A DNA stretch of 64,000 bases from Cylindrotheca closterium (lineage: Eukaryota; Bacillariophyta; Bacillariophyceae; Bacillariales; Bacillariaceae), in contig CAKOGP040001113.1 in the NCBI GenBank assembly GCA_933822405.4, forward strand, positions 416,432 through 480,431, given 5' to 3'. The position numbers and the translations under genes were made by a program. Under the pieces are notes generated by a model. It was given only the letters and a program-made list of their open reading frames with translations. It was not told the origin of the DNA and made no database searches. The stretch's first letter is position 1. Each line of letters starts with the position of its first letter. Positions 1-11,005 of the stretch are shown piece by piece.

Positions 1-289
1 ATCCATATCACGCAGAGAAAAGATGATGATGAGGTAAAATGAAGCAGATGGGGACAGGGAGTTTTGCACATGTGTATTATGATATTGAAATTTGTGCGCT
101 TCTGATGAGATTGGTATTGACTCCTCCGACTAACTGAGTACATTACTATGTTCTATACAATCCATGGAAATATAGACATCTTAAGGCATACAATCGCTCT
201 TTCTATTCAAAAGAAAGGGCAAAGACAGTCGCAATCGCCAGCATTTCGGCAAGCTCCAATCAGCACCGAGTACAATCGTTGTTCAATCA

Positions 290-3200
290 TCACACAGTGC
301 AGACGGCAGGTGCTATCCCCCCACTGAAATTGTTGTTCTGAAGGGTGCAAACCGTCAAGTTCGTGAGCGCCAAAATGTCGAGTGGAATCTCCCCTGTTAA
401 CGAATTATTCATCAAATTCAAAGAAGCTGTGTCACCAGACGTACAACAAAAGCACACGGCGAAGCATGAGATGAAGACCAAGAAAGGAAAAGAATTTTCG
501 CAGACGTTGAACTCACCTAACGGCAATGCTCCGAGTTCAGATGGCATGGGTCCCTGATTCAAAACAAAACGAGGCATCAGGAGTAAGTACATGGGCACCT
601 AAGACCACAGCAAAAGATAAGCCAAACTCTTGCGCTCATCACTTACTGTCAAAAGGTTGTCATCAAACCAGATACCAGATAGATTCTTCAATCTTGCCAG
701 TTCCGTTGGTATGGTACCAGTAACTACGATTGGGATCGGCAAAAGTCAGATACCACAATCGTCCTGACACGACAGCTGAAGGGTTTGTTGTACATCTTTT
801 GACAGACTTACGTTTATTGGATGCCAATCCCAACGCAAGCAACGAAGAAAGGTTGGCCAATTCAGTCGGTATGCTTCCAGTCACTTCAGTCGGAATCGGC
901 AACATTGATTGACAAGTGTTAGTCATCATAATAAACAAACAGTGTCTTTGGTAGAAACCTACGTTGGTTCCCCCAAATTTCAAGCCCTTCGAGCCGCGGT
1001 AGTGTCAGCTTCGGAATTGTTCCAATCAATCTGTTCAGCCTCAGTGTCAAAAACTCTTCAACGACAACATTGAGTTAGATATTTCTGCACAAAGCCAGCG
1101 TTATTTGACAGCGAGTCCTTACCAAGATTCGTCAGCAGATTAATCTCTGTAGGGATAGTTCCAGAGATCTCCCCTGCGTCAGCCGCAAGAGTCAAAGATG
1201 TAATCGACCAGTTTGAGCAGGCAGTCCTCACAGCGGGTATACCCCAACCGTGGCATTGCTATGCAGTAGAGAACACAAATTCAGTATATTGTTGACTTTT
1301 GCGCAAGTTTCAATGAGCAACTTACGTATGCATCCCAGTTGGAAGACTTGAAGTGAAGGGACGCGTTTAATACTGCCAATGCATACCGTTCGAACAGCAA
1401 GTTATTATGCTCAATGCAAATAAACTCGGATATACCATCATTGGAAAGGTCCCTTGCTGCCTGCCCTTGATGCGTCGATATATCAAAAATTGTAGAGCTG
1501 TGGCGAAGCAACGACTTCGTCAAGCACTTGGAAGGTACTCCAAATGACATCTTGGTTTGATTCTTCACGCTTCCTGATTGAATTGGCGCGGACTCGGTAT
1601 CGCTACCGTAAAAGACGGTGACGTTGTGGTCCAAGCAAATTAGACCAAAGCAAGCTATGCTCGACGATAACTCACACTTGGACCCAAAAGGAACCTGAAT
1701 GGTCTCGGTAAAAGACAAAGTACAATCAGATTCGTTGTTGAATGTGTGTGCTGGGAAATGCAAGTATGAGACGCCATCACATCTAACATTGATAGTCGAG
1801 GTACTGCAAAAGGTGGCGCCCTCCTCGTTCCCAGCAACTGCATTATACTCGTCATTCTGAAGAACCTTAAAATTATGCAACTCAATTGTCAGAGGCGCCA
1901 TGGAAGGGTCCTCACAAAACTCATACCCCAAGATGCTAAACAGATCTCTTGACTGATCGCCATCAATATCAAAGGGACGCGAGAGACCTCCAAGTCCACA
2001 TTGAGGCCCAATACACGAACCAGCTGCCAGATCCAAAACAACGGCAAGGAAACGTTGAGTGGTGCAATGGGTCGAATCATGATGGACGCAAAGTAAGAGC
2101 TCTTACCGCAGCAGTCGCCACCGTCCCAGCCAAACTGTTCTGAATTGAAATATGGATGGCACACTGCGTCTCCAATTGGAACATGAGTGCACAGAGCTCC
2201 AGAACCACCATTTATGCAGTCGCAAACTCCACCCTCCAAGCAAATGCCACCAAATGAGCAGGGATTGGTAATATTATTGCATGTTGCACAACTTAAATGG
2301 ATCTCCACCGGTCGCGATTGATCTCCAGTTGGATAGTTGTACGGTAAAGTGGGATCTTGTTCCTGCATGCGGAACCACCGCATCCCCAGCGGTGTGTACT
2401 GGTTATCTTCGTTGTTTACTGAATTTGTAACAATGTTGACATGAGCCCCTGTATATATCATGTTTTTTAAGATTTCAGAGAATGCTGGATCACTGTCCAA
2501 GTATTCCTGCATTGAAAGCTCACTTTGTTCTCTAGTAATGTTGGACTCGATGAGGTCCGTCAGAACCCAGCTTTGTCCGGTGAACAAGACGAGATCATAT
2601 TTGCCGGGAATGCTAGAATTGCCAACGAATATCGGGTGTGTCAGAGCTGGATATGTATAGACCGAACTGTCCGAATTGTTCAGAAAGACTTTGTTGAAGA
2701 ACTTGGATCGTGACTCTTGCTGGCGGGCGGCATCAATGTGCCCGTCAAATTCCAGCTGTTCACAGATGATCACCCCGCTTTGGTCAAATGGAGTTCTTCC
2801 GCAAGCATTTACGGCTGCTCCCAACACTGATGAAACTTCAATGTTTCCAAATGGTTGGCCTTCTCGTGCAAACCACTGAGATCCTCCTGCACCATCAAGG
2901 ATGCTGTATGTGGTTGTCGGCTCACTTCTTCCATTGTAATCACGACAAGGATCAGTCGCCAATTCGCCTATCATAAACGTCCACGCTTGTTCCCCTTCAA
3001 GATCACCACAAAAACCAAACTTCCCTCCAGACTTCTCAAAACCCATCTGCTCGTATTCGAGTCGTCTCTCGTGCCTTGTCCCTGCTTGACTCACTCTGTA
3101 ACAGCCCCTGAACAACGAGGCGAAGGGAACTTCGCCATCGGCAGCTTGCATCCTAATAACTTGTGGAGAGAAAGCGCCACTATTTTGACTGATAAGGACG

Positions 3201-4165
3201 TAAAAGAAGAGTGCGAGCAACATTGCTAGAATTCCAAAGACTCCGAATACATGAGCATACTTGAAGAACCAAGCGCAACTCCACGTTGTCTCATCGACCT
3301 TGTTTCGGTTGTCTTGCTGGAATTGTGCTTCTGAAATACGTTTTGCTGCCCGCTCACATTTCCTCCCAAAATATCCGATTAGACTGAGGTTGAAGGCAAG
3401 ATCGTCAAGCTCAGATACAAACTTGACTCCCAAAAAGTTCAATAGTACATCAAATACTGTCTCAGACTGAACAGCAAGAACAAAACTGGCAAACACGCTC
3501 AAGAACCCTTGTAGAAAACGGACAGCACAAGAAAAGTTCCATTGCATCTTGCTCATTCCGTGGAAAGCAATGTCACCTTTGAACCTTGTCGGCAGACCAT
3601 CGAAAAATGCCTCGATAGCACTTCTGAGATCATCTTGATCCATAATCGCAATAATGGTAGCAAGTGCTTGAGCAGCATGGACAATACTTGGTACATTCGC
3701 CGGCACGACGACCAGTTCATTAGCTCCTGTAGATCCAATCTGATCCGTAAGCAACAGCAGGAGGAGCGTAATCTGAACTGCAATGACCATCAAGGCGGTG
3801 AAGAAGGGTCGACTTTTGGGTGGCCAAGCTGAAACAACAGAGTAAATGTCCATTGGAAGGTCGTATTCTTCATCTGGCTTGATGTCGCGATCTCTAAATT
3901 CTCCGTGCTCACATTTATCGGCTGCGCTCTTGGTGCAAGCAAGTATCCGTCTCCAAGGAATACCGTTGTTATCATGATGCGGTGAAAGTCTCTGTTCTGC
4001 TTTCACCAACCTTCTTTGTAGGTCTTCAATTACATGTTCCGACTTTGAAGCTTGGCTTTCAATGCGGTCAACTCTTTCAATTAGAAGTGACATCGACGAC
4101 GGATCGTATGTATCGGACTCATCTTCATGTTTTTTCATGGTAATTGACCAAGCATCTGCTGCCAT
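290..4165 (-). CDS. LRR receptor-like membrane protein (8 exons)
   Basis: Spliced product is about 1,102 residues. Exons read on the minus strand are 4165-2107, 2023-1326, 1258-1123, 1055-963, 883-812, 723-647, 553-517 and 426-290; all introns are GT-AG and the total length divides by three. The order is an N-terminal hydrophilic coiled coil (about 25-60), hydrophobic segments near 118-140, 215-235 and 300-325, a long ectodomain, an EGF/Notch-LNR-like cysteine cluster across the first splice (…DGGDCC|AGSCIGPQC…), then plant-type LRRs (LTNLEFLTLRLNRLIGTIP, GNQLTGSIPTEL) to the C-terminus. There is no kinase domain. This class is expanded in pennate diatoms; ligand and function are unknown. The start is the ATG at 4165, the first in the frame. 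A role in surface recognition is inference. Confidence 0.85.
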
Positions 4166-4907
4166 TTGGCTTGTTTGTGTATACTAACTATATTGTACTG
4201 TACATGTGATTCTGAGATGCGATCCGCGTGATCAACACAGATCAGAATTTCTCCTAAAAAAGCTACAGGAGTACCAAAGAATGTTCCGGCAATTGAACCA
4301 AGACCAAGTGAACAAGAGTACCTGGTACCAGGTAGAAGCAAGGCTTAAGACTCGAACTCGTACTGTACCGTACACTTCTACACTTTTGCAGAAATATGTG
4401 TTAATCCATTCCATCCAAGACCTGGTGATAGCATACTGTAGTTGTCCGATCTCACTACAGTGCTGGCTCCTGTAGTAGTAGCTACTAGTACGACTAGTAC
4501 GAGCTCTTCCATTTTTGTTGCTTCCATCTCACTTTCCAATCGGAGTGCTCGTTCGCCCATATGATCCACTCTGGCAATCAGAAGATGACGCTTTGACCAC
4601 TCATCATCAACATCATCATCATAAGACGATTTTGGATCTAAATGCGTGCCAGGTATTAAAATTTATGATGTTGCAGCTTTTGCAGTTCTCATTCACGAGC
4701 AGGAATCATTCCTCGGGTGGTGACGTCAGACACAAGAATTTGTCATTATTGACCTGACGAGGACGGAGTCCTCGAACCGAAGCATCCTCATCGTATCATC
4801 ATCATCATCACCAAAGCTGTTATTTCGACAACGACAAACATCTGTTTTCTGTTGGCGAGCGCAATCTAAGATTTTGTAAATAGAGAAAGATAGAGAACTG
4901 TCAAACG
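4166..4907. other. divergent intergenic region
   Basis: This stretch separates the starts of the LRR gene (-) and the DUF1995 gene (+), so it must hold both promoters. It contains a perfect 14-bp palindrome built on GGTACC at about 4320-4333, a CRE-type site at 4721 and CAT/ATC trinucleotide runs near 4601 and 4797. No convincing coding sequence or tRNA was seen. Confidence 0.6.
4721..4728. promoter_or_regulatory. CRE-type palindrome TGACGTCA
   Basis: A perfect TGACGTCA lies 180 bp upstream of the start of the DUF1995 plastid gene. In diatoms TGACGT/ACGTCA elements are described as CO2/cAMP-responsive elements bound by bZIP factors. Only the sequence match is seen here; a role is inferred. 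Confidence 0.4.
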
Positions 4908-6111
4908 ATGCAATTCAAGATCACTTCCGCGCTCAGCGTCCTCCTGTTGGTTCCATCGACCTTTGGATTTTCCAACACAGCAGGAGTGTCCCAAGTATCT
5001 TGTTCCAGTCAGTCTCTGGTAACACCCAATAAGTCACTACACATTCTACAGAGCACCAATGATGTCGACAACGAAGCCAAGGTCCTCACCAAGGAAGAAA
5101 TCACTGAAAGCTTGTACTTTCCATTGACCTTCGACGACATGGTCAAGCAAACCTCGTCCACAATGCAAGCGGCCTACGAAAAGGGCATGACACGACAGAC
5201 CATTCGAATCTTACTTCCCCGCAGTACGGATAGCGAAAACCTAGGGCAGTTCTACGAGACAGATGCCGAAAATGAAATGGGCGACAGTGTTCTAGTCCCA
5301 CCAGATGAAACCTGGCAAGGAGGAATTATGCAACTGTACCGAGCCTGCAGTTATTCCTGTCAAGAAATTCTTCGGTACGTATCTCTCAAGCTGCTATTGG
5401 AAAGTGGAGAATGGAAAGCCTTTTTCTTCTATGACCATTGTGGACTTATTCCTTGGCTGTCCCTGTCCTTCTCACATTTTAATGTGTCTATTCGTTTCCT
5501 TTCTTCTGTTGCTCTCGTCGTTTCTCCACCGAAACAGTCAGTTTACCCGGAATGCGGCTGGTGGTGTCGTCCCCCGCTTGCAAGAAGATCGATCGGTTGA
5601 TGAATCTGGTGTCGATGGTATTGGTTTGTGGCTCACACAAGGTTCTACTCCCGCAGATGATGTTTCTTGCTTTGTGCAACCCGCTCAAGAAACGGTCAGT
5701 GCCATTGAATCCATCAGTCAACAAGCTGGCAGTCGATTGGTCACCTTGATGAATCCCCAATGGAGAATCACAGATGACGCCTTGGATACGGCCAGTCGAT
5801 CCGAAGGTGCTTGGGGAACTTTTGCTTCCTTTTTGGGTGGCAAGGGTGGATCTCTTCGTAAATTGGAAGAGTTGGGCTTTACCAATGTCTTTGTCATGGA
5901 AGGTTATGTCTGTCGGGGTGGCAATACCCGCATGATGAAGCGCTTCGATTCCGACTGGGCTGTCTTTGCCGAGAATGATGCTGGAACCGAGTTCATCAAG
6001 GTTGGAACCAGCGAGACCCGACCCACCTACCAAGACATTGATGCCATGTTGGAAGAAAAGGGTGTGGCATTGAAGTATGCCCGTGACATTGGTTTGGCTC
6101 CCAAACTATAA
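4908..6111 (+). CDS. plastid-targeted DUF1995 domain protein
   Basis: Two exons (4908-5374 and 5538-6111) join in frame across a 163-nt GT-AG intron to give 346 residues. The first 20 residues form a signal peptide ending in STFGFSN, which fits the diatom bipartite plastid signal with Phe after the cleavage point. From about residue 65 (ESLYFPLTFDDMVKQ) to the end the sequence has the DUF1995 layout: an Ala/Gly-rich helix, then IRILLPR, a central LVTLMNPQW strand and a C-terminal VFVMEGYVCRGG segment. DUF1995 proteins occur in plants, algae and cyanobacteria, and plant LPA3 acts in photosystem II assembly. A thylakoid or stromal role is inferred. The intron interrupts the domain but does not disrupt it. 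Confidence 0.85.
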
Positions 6112-7715
6112 ATAAAATGAAAGCTGCATAATAAAGATAGTAGACACACGATTTTTGGCTTCGGTTTGAACTACAGCATACCAGCAGCTGTTGTTGGAAC
6201 AGACTGCGAATTGGTTAGTGTCTCCTCCTTCTGAACCCAAGAATCCCGCTAGCTACAACATGACACACTGCCTTTTTTATAATACATCTTTTGCATACAG
6301 TATTTCATTATCTTATATACTCAAGAAGATTGCATACCGGTACATCCGATACAAATTGAAGGCAAGTCTATGACTGTGATATTATGAGCAAATTAGCCTC
6401 GGTCCCTTCACCGCCTCGAAAGTTCTACCTGCAGCGTAGTTGTGTTGTTGTTGGAACAGACTGTGAATTGGTTAGTGTCTCCTCCTGAACCTAAGAAGCC
6501 CGCTCTCGACAACATGAGACACAGGATTCTTTTCATTAATCTTTTGCATACAGCATTTCATTATTATACGATCAAGAACACTGCATACATACAATACAAA
6601 ATGAAGGCAAGTCTATGTTTGTGATAGTATGAGCAAAGGATACCAGCAGGACGATATCGTCTCGAAAAATCTACCTGATCCCGACACCACCGAACGTCGC
6701 TTGGATTTCATTTGTCACAATGGTATTATTGGGTCTGTAGATGCTCGCTATTGCCAATACGGCGGAGGAAGCACTATCACTTACGAAGAAGAAAGGTGAA
6801 ATATGGTTTATTGTTGTGAAATTGATTGATTCCAAATTGGTCATGTACCGTATTCAGGGAGAAAATATGTGGTCCCCGGGTTGCCACAATCAAATCGTCC
6901 AGCATAACAAAGGTCTCAATCGCATTGAATTCTTTGCTCTTCAACGTTTTATGATTTGAACACTGGCCGGAAACTATCGCTTCTGATGATTGATTCAGCA
7001 GAGCAGAAGATGCAAAGACAAATAAGAAGGATTATGCAACCATGGATACAAGTAATATCATACTGCCATCACTTTCACTTGATTTCCATTATATCGTAAT
7101 TCTTCTATCGTAGTACACGCACGTCATTTACAGCAGTCCGGTATTACATTTTCATGGAAACAATAAACCTTTCATCATTTTGCGTTGATGGCCGTGTTTT
7201 AGCACAAAGTGCGTACGAAACGGCACTTTTGGTATCTTTGAAACGATGGTTCAGAACTTCTGCTGGATTGTCAAGACGCTTCTTCGCATTTCGAATTCAA
7301 TTTGGAAGACTTGGATTGGCTCAAAATAATCGCAGTAGTCAATTTACTTGATTTTTCAGGTAGATTTGACCAACCACATCTGCCGTGACTACGACGGAAG
7401 TTTTCGGCTTATGGTTTTTACCGGCAGAGAAGGCATGTGGGTTCTCTGATGCTGCGCTCTGCTCTCACAAAAGTAAAAACACACATCAAAACTCACTGCC
7501 ACTTTTGTCGATCACCTCGGACAACACTCACCCATTACATTACACCGTATTGCATTGAGCTTGACCGAGAACTTCTATCAAGTCGGTCTTCTAACATCTA
7601 CCAATACCAGTAAAGGAAAAGTGGAGAAAGCAAACAAATTCGAGTTCTGAAAGATCTGACACCAAGAACCCTATAGCAAAAGTACCTGAACAAGCACAAC
7701 AAAGCGAAAGCCATC
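6112..7715. other. intergenic region with duplicated segment and small unassigned ORFs
   Basis: The first half is a diverged direct repeat (see 6187-6690). A 56-codon ORF at 6629-6799 (+) starts inside the second repeat copy and has no recognisable domain; the reading after its stop looks like decayed coding sequence. A 65-codon ORF at 7154-7351 (+) is also unassigned. Short stretches of 7160-7330 resemble the region upstream of the second PAS gene (9230-9350), so part of this may be shared PAS-gene upstream DNA. ACGTCA occurs at 7121. Confidence 0.45.
6187..6690 (+). repeat. diverged direct repeat, two units of about 250 bp
   Basis: Unit 1 is about 6187-6437 and unit 2 about 6446-6690. Shared blocks occur in the same order: TTGTTGGAACAGACTG, GAATTGGTTAGTGTCTCCTC, CTTTTGCATACAG, GAAGGCAAGTCTATG, ATGAGCAAA and TCTACCTG. 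The units differ by many substitutions and small indels. The function is unknown; it could be a duplicated 3' flank of the DUF1995 gene. Confidence 0.75.
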
Positions 7716-8642
7716 ATGAATACTACTTCACTACGTTCCAAGCAAACCCAAAACTTTGTCAAGAAGAGCCTTCGAGCCATCTCTTCCACAACAAAAGCAG
7801 CATCCACATTACCAAGCAACGGTTCTCTCATGTCCTGGAATGATGGTAATATTCAAAACGCTGTTGGTTCCACTCGCAAGGTCTCTGTTGCCTCGGCGAA
7901 TGCTGGAAGTGACGACGGCGACGACAACTTTCCCATGAAATTGTCTCACTTTATTCAGAGACGCCGCACCGAACAACAAGTCGATGAACATCATCATTAT
8001 TACTCCCAACAAGCACATCAGCAAACACAAACACTCCAAGAGAAATGGTCCAAACTCGCTTCACTCACCATGGATCCCAGTATTGGTGACCTGGCAAAAG
8101 CTTTTCATGTCGAATCATCTCAAGAATCGTCTTTGTCCGCATTACCACAGACACTGACAGAAGCCATGTCCGACTCGAGACCATGCATGATTTCCTCCGT
8201 TGATGATCCCTTTAAAATTGTCAATGTCAATCAAGCTTGGTGTCACGCTTATGGCTACTCCAAGGATAAAGTGTTGAATCAAAATATGGTAAAGTTGTTG
8301 GGCAACTCGCAAGCGTTGGAAGACTTTGTATCAGAGCAATTGATGTGGAACGAATCGACATCCACAAAAGCAACCAAAATGCCTCCAGCTACAATGCATT
8401 ATAGCAGAGATGGAACTCCTGTTAACGAACCATTGCGAGTGGGAACCCTCTCCATTGGTGCCGATGTCTCGGATCGTTACATTGTCTGTGTGACGGAAAT
8501 GGAGTCTACCTTTGACAATGCTTCTTCCTTTTCCATTCCACCACCAACACCTGCCACACAAAAGAATCAGAATCAGATGGTTACGTGTCTGGAAGATTAT
8601 CATTTGCAGCAAGGGTGGTTTGGACAAGCAGGTTTGGCCTAA
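7716..8642 (+). CDS. PAS-domain protein, copy 1
   Basis: Single-exon gene of 308 residues. The N-terminus (SLRSKQTQNFVKKSLRAIS) is basic and Ser-rich and is shared with the downstream paralogue. A low-complexity Gln/His region spans about 90-115. From about 150 to 265 there is a PAS-like fold: PCMISSVDDPFKIVNVNQAW, then CHAYGYSKDKVLNQNMVKLL, and later the strand pair RVGTLSIG and DRYIVCVTEME. No kinase, bZIP or output domain is visible, so it may work as a small sensor or partner protein; that is inference. The FMN-attachment Cys motif of LOV domains (NCRFLQ) is absent, which argues against a blue-light receptor. The start is the ATG at 7716, matching the paralogue's start. Confidence 0.8.
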   Translation: MNTTSLRSKQTQNFVKKSLRAISSTTKAASTLPSNGSLMSWNDGNIQNAVGSTRKVSVASANAGSDDGDDNFPMKLSHFIQRRRTEQQVDEHHHYYSQQAHQQTQTLQEKWSKLASLTMDPSIGDLAKAFHVESSQESSLSALPQTLTEAMSDSRPCMISSVDDPFKIVNVNQAWCHAYGYSKDKVLNQNMVKLLGNSQALEDFVSEQLMWNESTSTKATKMPPATMHYSRDGTPVNEPLRVGTLSIGADVSDRYIVCVTEMESTFDNASSFSIPPPTPATQKNQNQMVTCLEDYHLQQGWFGQAGLA

Positions 8643-9516
8643 GAAGACTCACTCATTTTTTCCTATTCTATACTATCAATAAAATATACTACTAGCCACT
8701 TTTCATCTTTTACATGTTGTGTTGTATTGTATCCATAGCTACAGTAGTTTCAGAAATTTTTAGACGCTTGGTTTCATTGGAACGCGCAACTGACTAGTTT
8801 TCAGAATTAAAACCATCCTTTCATGCTACCAACTGCTTGTAAGAGTCCGCTGTGAGGCAAAGTTAGAGAAGGTCTGGTGCGTAGTATTCTTCCTGGGTTC
8901 AGGCAGACGAGGAATAGAATATTATCCTTCAGTGCCATTCGAAACGGCTATCATCTCCGTGGAAGGAAGAAGTTATCAACGGTCAACAAGTCGTCAAAAG
9001 CCGTTGCTGGCCCACTATATACTGCGTTTTCGCAATCTAATGGTAGACTCGCTCCATGCTCTTCATTGGCGACCGAAATTTTCCACTTGGTTCTTTCAGG
9101 AGGAGCGAGGAGATGGCACCAACAAGCTAAAAAGCCAAATCATGTCGCCATCCACATTTCATACTTCTTTCGCCTTGATTCTCAAACTCACTTTTAGTAC
9201 GATTACACTATGATTATCACATGCTAAAGCAAACCTTTCGTCACTTTGAGTTTCTTTCAGAAGATGCGATTTGTATCAGAAATGTTCGGAAGAGATTCGG
9301 GAGTCAAACGCCTGTTCGCGACTAAAGTTCGGTCGACTTTGATTGGCTCCCAGAGGTCGCAGAACTAGCTCACAAAAGTGACCACCATGACGTAACCTTT
9401 TGTTTTCTGCACGTGATACATCCAGTACAATATATTTTCTTCGAACGAAATCTTCTCACAAAGTATCATAGCAACCGACTGTGAATTGCCAGAGCACAAA
9501 AAAGAACATAGACATC
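8643..9516 (+). other. intergenic region between PAS paralogues
   Basis: It holds the 3' flank of copy 1 and the promoter of copy 2. TGACGT occurs at 9388, 129 bp before the second start. Overlapping short ORFs at 8877-9213 have no recognisable domains. The part near 9230-9350 shares short blocks with 7160-7330 upstream of copy 1, suggesting the tandem duplication included upstream DNA. Confidence 0.5.
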
Positions 9517-10449
9517 ATGAGTGCTTCACTACGTTCTAAGCAAACGCAGAGATTTGTCACGACGAGTCTTCGAGCAATTTCTTCCACAGCAAAGACAGAA
9601 TCTACGTTGACAGGACAAGGTTCTCGCGTGTCGTCCTGGAATCATGGCAGTAAGAAGAAGAATCAGAATACTGTCGGTTCCACTCCCACTCGCAACGTTT
9701 CAGGTACATCCTCGTCGGTTGCTGGAGACGACTTTCCCATGAAATTGTCTCACTTGGTTCAGAGTCGCAGGGAGTATCATCATGCTGAACATCATCATCA
9801 TGCTGAACATCATCATCATGCTGAACATCATCATCATGGTGATGATCACAATGCACAAGAACCAACACTCCGAGAGAAATGGACCAAACTTGCCTCACTT
9901 ACTATGGATCCTTACATCGGAGAAATGGCGGAAAATGTTGTGAAATGTCAAGAAGCATTGCCACAGACATTGAGCCAAGCCTTGTCCGACTCGAGACCTT
10001 GTATGGTTGCATCCATCCACAATCCCTTTACCATTGTCAATGTGAACGAAGCTTGGTGTCATGCGTATGGATATTCCAAGGAAAACGTTTTGAATCAAAA
10101 CATGGTGAAATTACTTGGCAACTCACAAGCATTGGAAGACTTTGTATTGGAACAAGTTCTACTACTGTTGCATGAATCGCCGTCATCCGCAGAAACTCCA
10201 ATTATTGCAAGTACAACCCATTATACAAAAGATGGAACTCCTGTCAACGAACCGTTGAGGATGGGAACTCTTTCCATTGGCGGTAGTGCCAATGTCTCGG
10301 ATCGTTACATTGTATGTGTGACAGAAATGGACTATAATTTTGCCCCTGATGCCACAAGCAACAACTTTAATAATAAGATGATTACCAGTCTGGAGGATCA
10401 TCGTTTGCAGCATGACGTGGGCTTTGGACATGTTACTGGTTTGGCCTGA
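9517..10449 (+). CDS. PAS-domain protein, copy 2 (His-rich)
   Basis: Single exon, 310 residues, a tandem paralogue of the gene at 7716. The ATG at 9517 is chosen because MSASLRSKQTQRFV aligns with the start of copy 1; an upstream in-frame extension has no match. The PAS-like core is conserved (PCMVASIHNPFTIVNVNEAW, CHAYGYSKENVLNQNMVKLL, DRYIVCVTEMD), as is the end (…VTGLA against …QAGLA). The low-complexity linker is expanded to a His-rich tract by three 18-bp units at about 9781-9834, encoding HAEHHH repeats. Metal binding by the tract is possible but unproven. No output domain is present. Confidence 0.8.
   Translation: MSASLRSKQTQRFVTTSLRAISSTAKTESTLTGQGSRVSSWNHGSKKKNQNTVGSTPTRNVSGTSSSVAGDDFPMKLSHLVQSRREYHHAEHHHHAEHHHHAEHHHHGDDHNAQEPTLREKWTKLASLTMDPYIGEMAENVVKCQEALPQTLSQALSDSRPCMVASIHNPFTIVNVNEAWCHAYGYSKENVLNQNMVKLLGNSQALEDFVLEQVLLLLHESPSSAETPIIASTTHYTKDGTPVNEPLRMGTLSIGGSANVSDRYIVCVTEMDYNFAPDATSNNFNNKMITSLEDHRLQHDVGFGHVTGLA
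9781..9834 (+). repeat. in-frame 18-bp tandem repeat (His/Ala/Glu)
   Basis: Three near-perfect copies of CATGCTGAACATCATCAT lie inside the second PAS gene and lengthen its His-rich linker. Copy 1 has only a short HHHYY segment at this point. Confidence 0.9.
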
Positions 10450-11005
10450 ACAAGAGACGACGACTGACCTACTCCATGATCACTGTACTACATGTGTATA
10501 TATTGTACCCACTTTTCCTCCACCTTTTGTTACATCCCAACCATAGCTCAACTACCTAGAGTATAATATAATATATAATAGTACATTACTTCCTTTGATA
10601 AAGATGAGGTTCGAAGAGTACAGGTATCGATTTTGAGGAGGAGATGCAATGTGACACTTTTTGGCGACTGCGCACCCAAAAATTCACCTTCCGGGCAGAA
10701 TGACCCATTCGATCGAACAGCAGACTCTCAACTCTCATCTTCAAACAAAAGAACAACCCTAGAGCAGCGACATATCTCTTCCAATCGACATATCTCTTCC
10801 AATCGACATATCTCTGTCTCTTTCTCTCTCTCATCGTTAGTCCATTCTTCAGTGACAAAGCTGCTGTGTTGAGTGTGTCAATATCAATCGACAACACAAG
10901 AATCACTAGAATATCTAGCTAGCTAGCTATAGCTATATTATACAATAACACAAACATACGAGACAACACAATAAGTACAAAAAGACACAACTATAATACT
11001 CCATC
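10450..11005 (+). other. intergenic region
   Basis: This is the 3' flank of PAS copy 2 followed by the promoter of the 11006 gene. It holds an 18-bp tandem repeat (10768-10815), a pyrimidine-rich stretch and a CTAG-rich run near 10915-10935. No coding signal was seen. Confidence 0.5.
10768..10815 (+). repeat. 18-bp tandem repeat
   Basis: CGACATATCTCTTCCAAT is present twice perfectly, followed by a 12-bp partial third copy. It lies about 190 bp before the start of the next gene. Its role is unknown. Confidence 0.9.

Noticed and set aside
4320..4400. tRNA gene suggested by GAGTTCGAGTC on the minus strand
   Set aside because: The T-arm stem does not pair and no acceptor or D-arm partner could be found at the right distances.
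6629..6799. 56-codon ORF starting in the second direct-repeat copy
   Set aside because: It has no domain, signal or repeat, and the first repeat copy reads differently after the same ATG, so a real gene cannot be supported.
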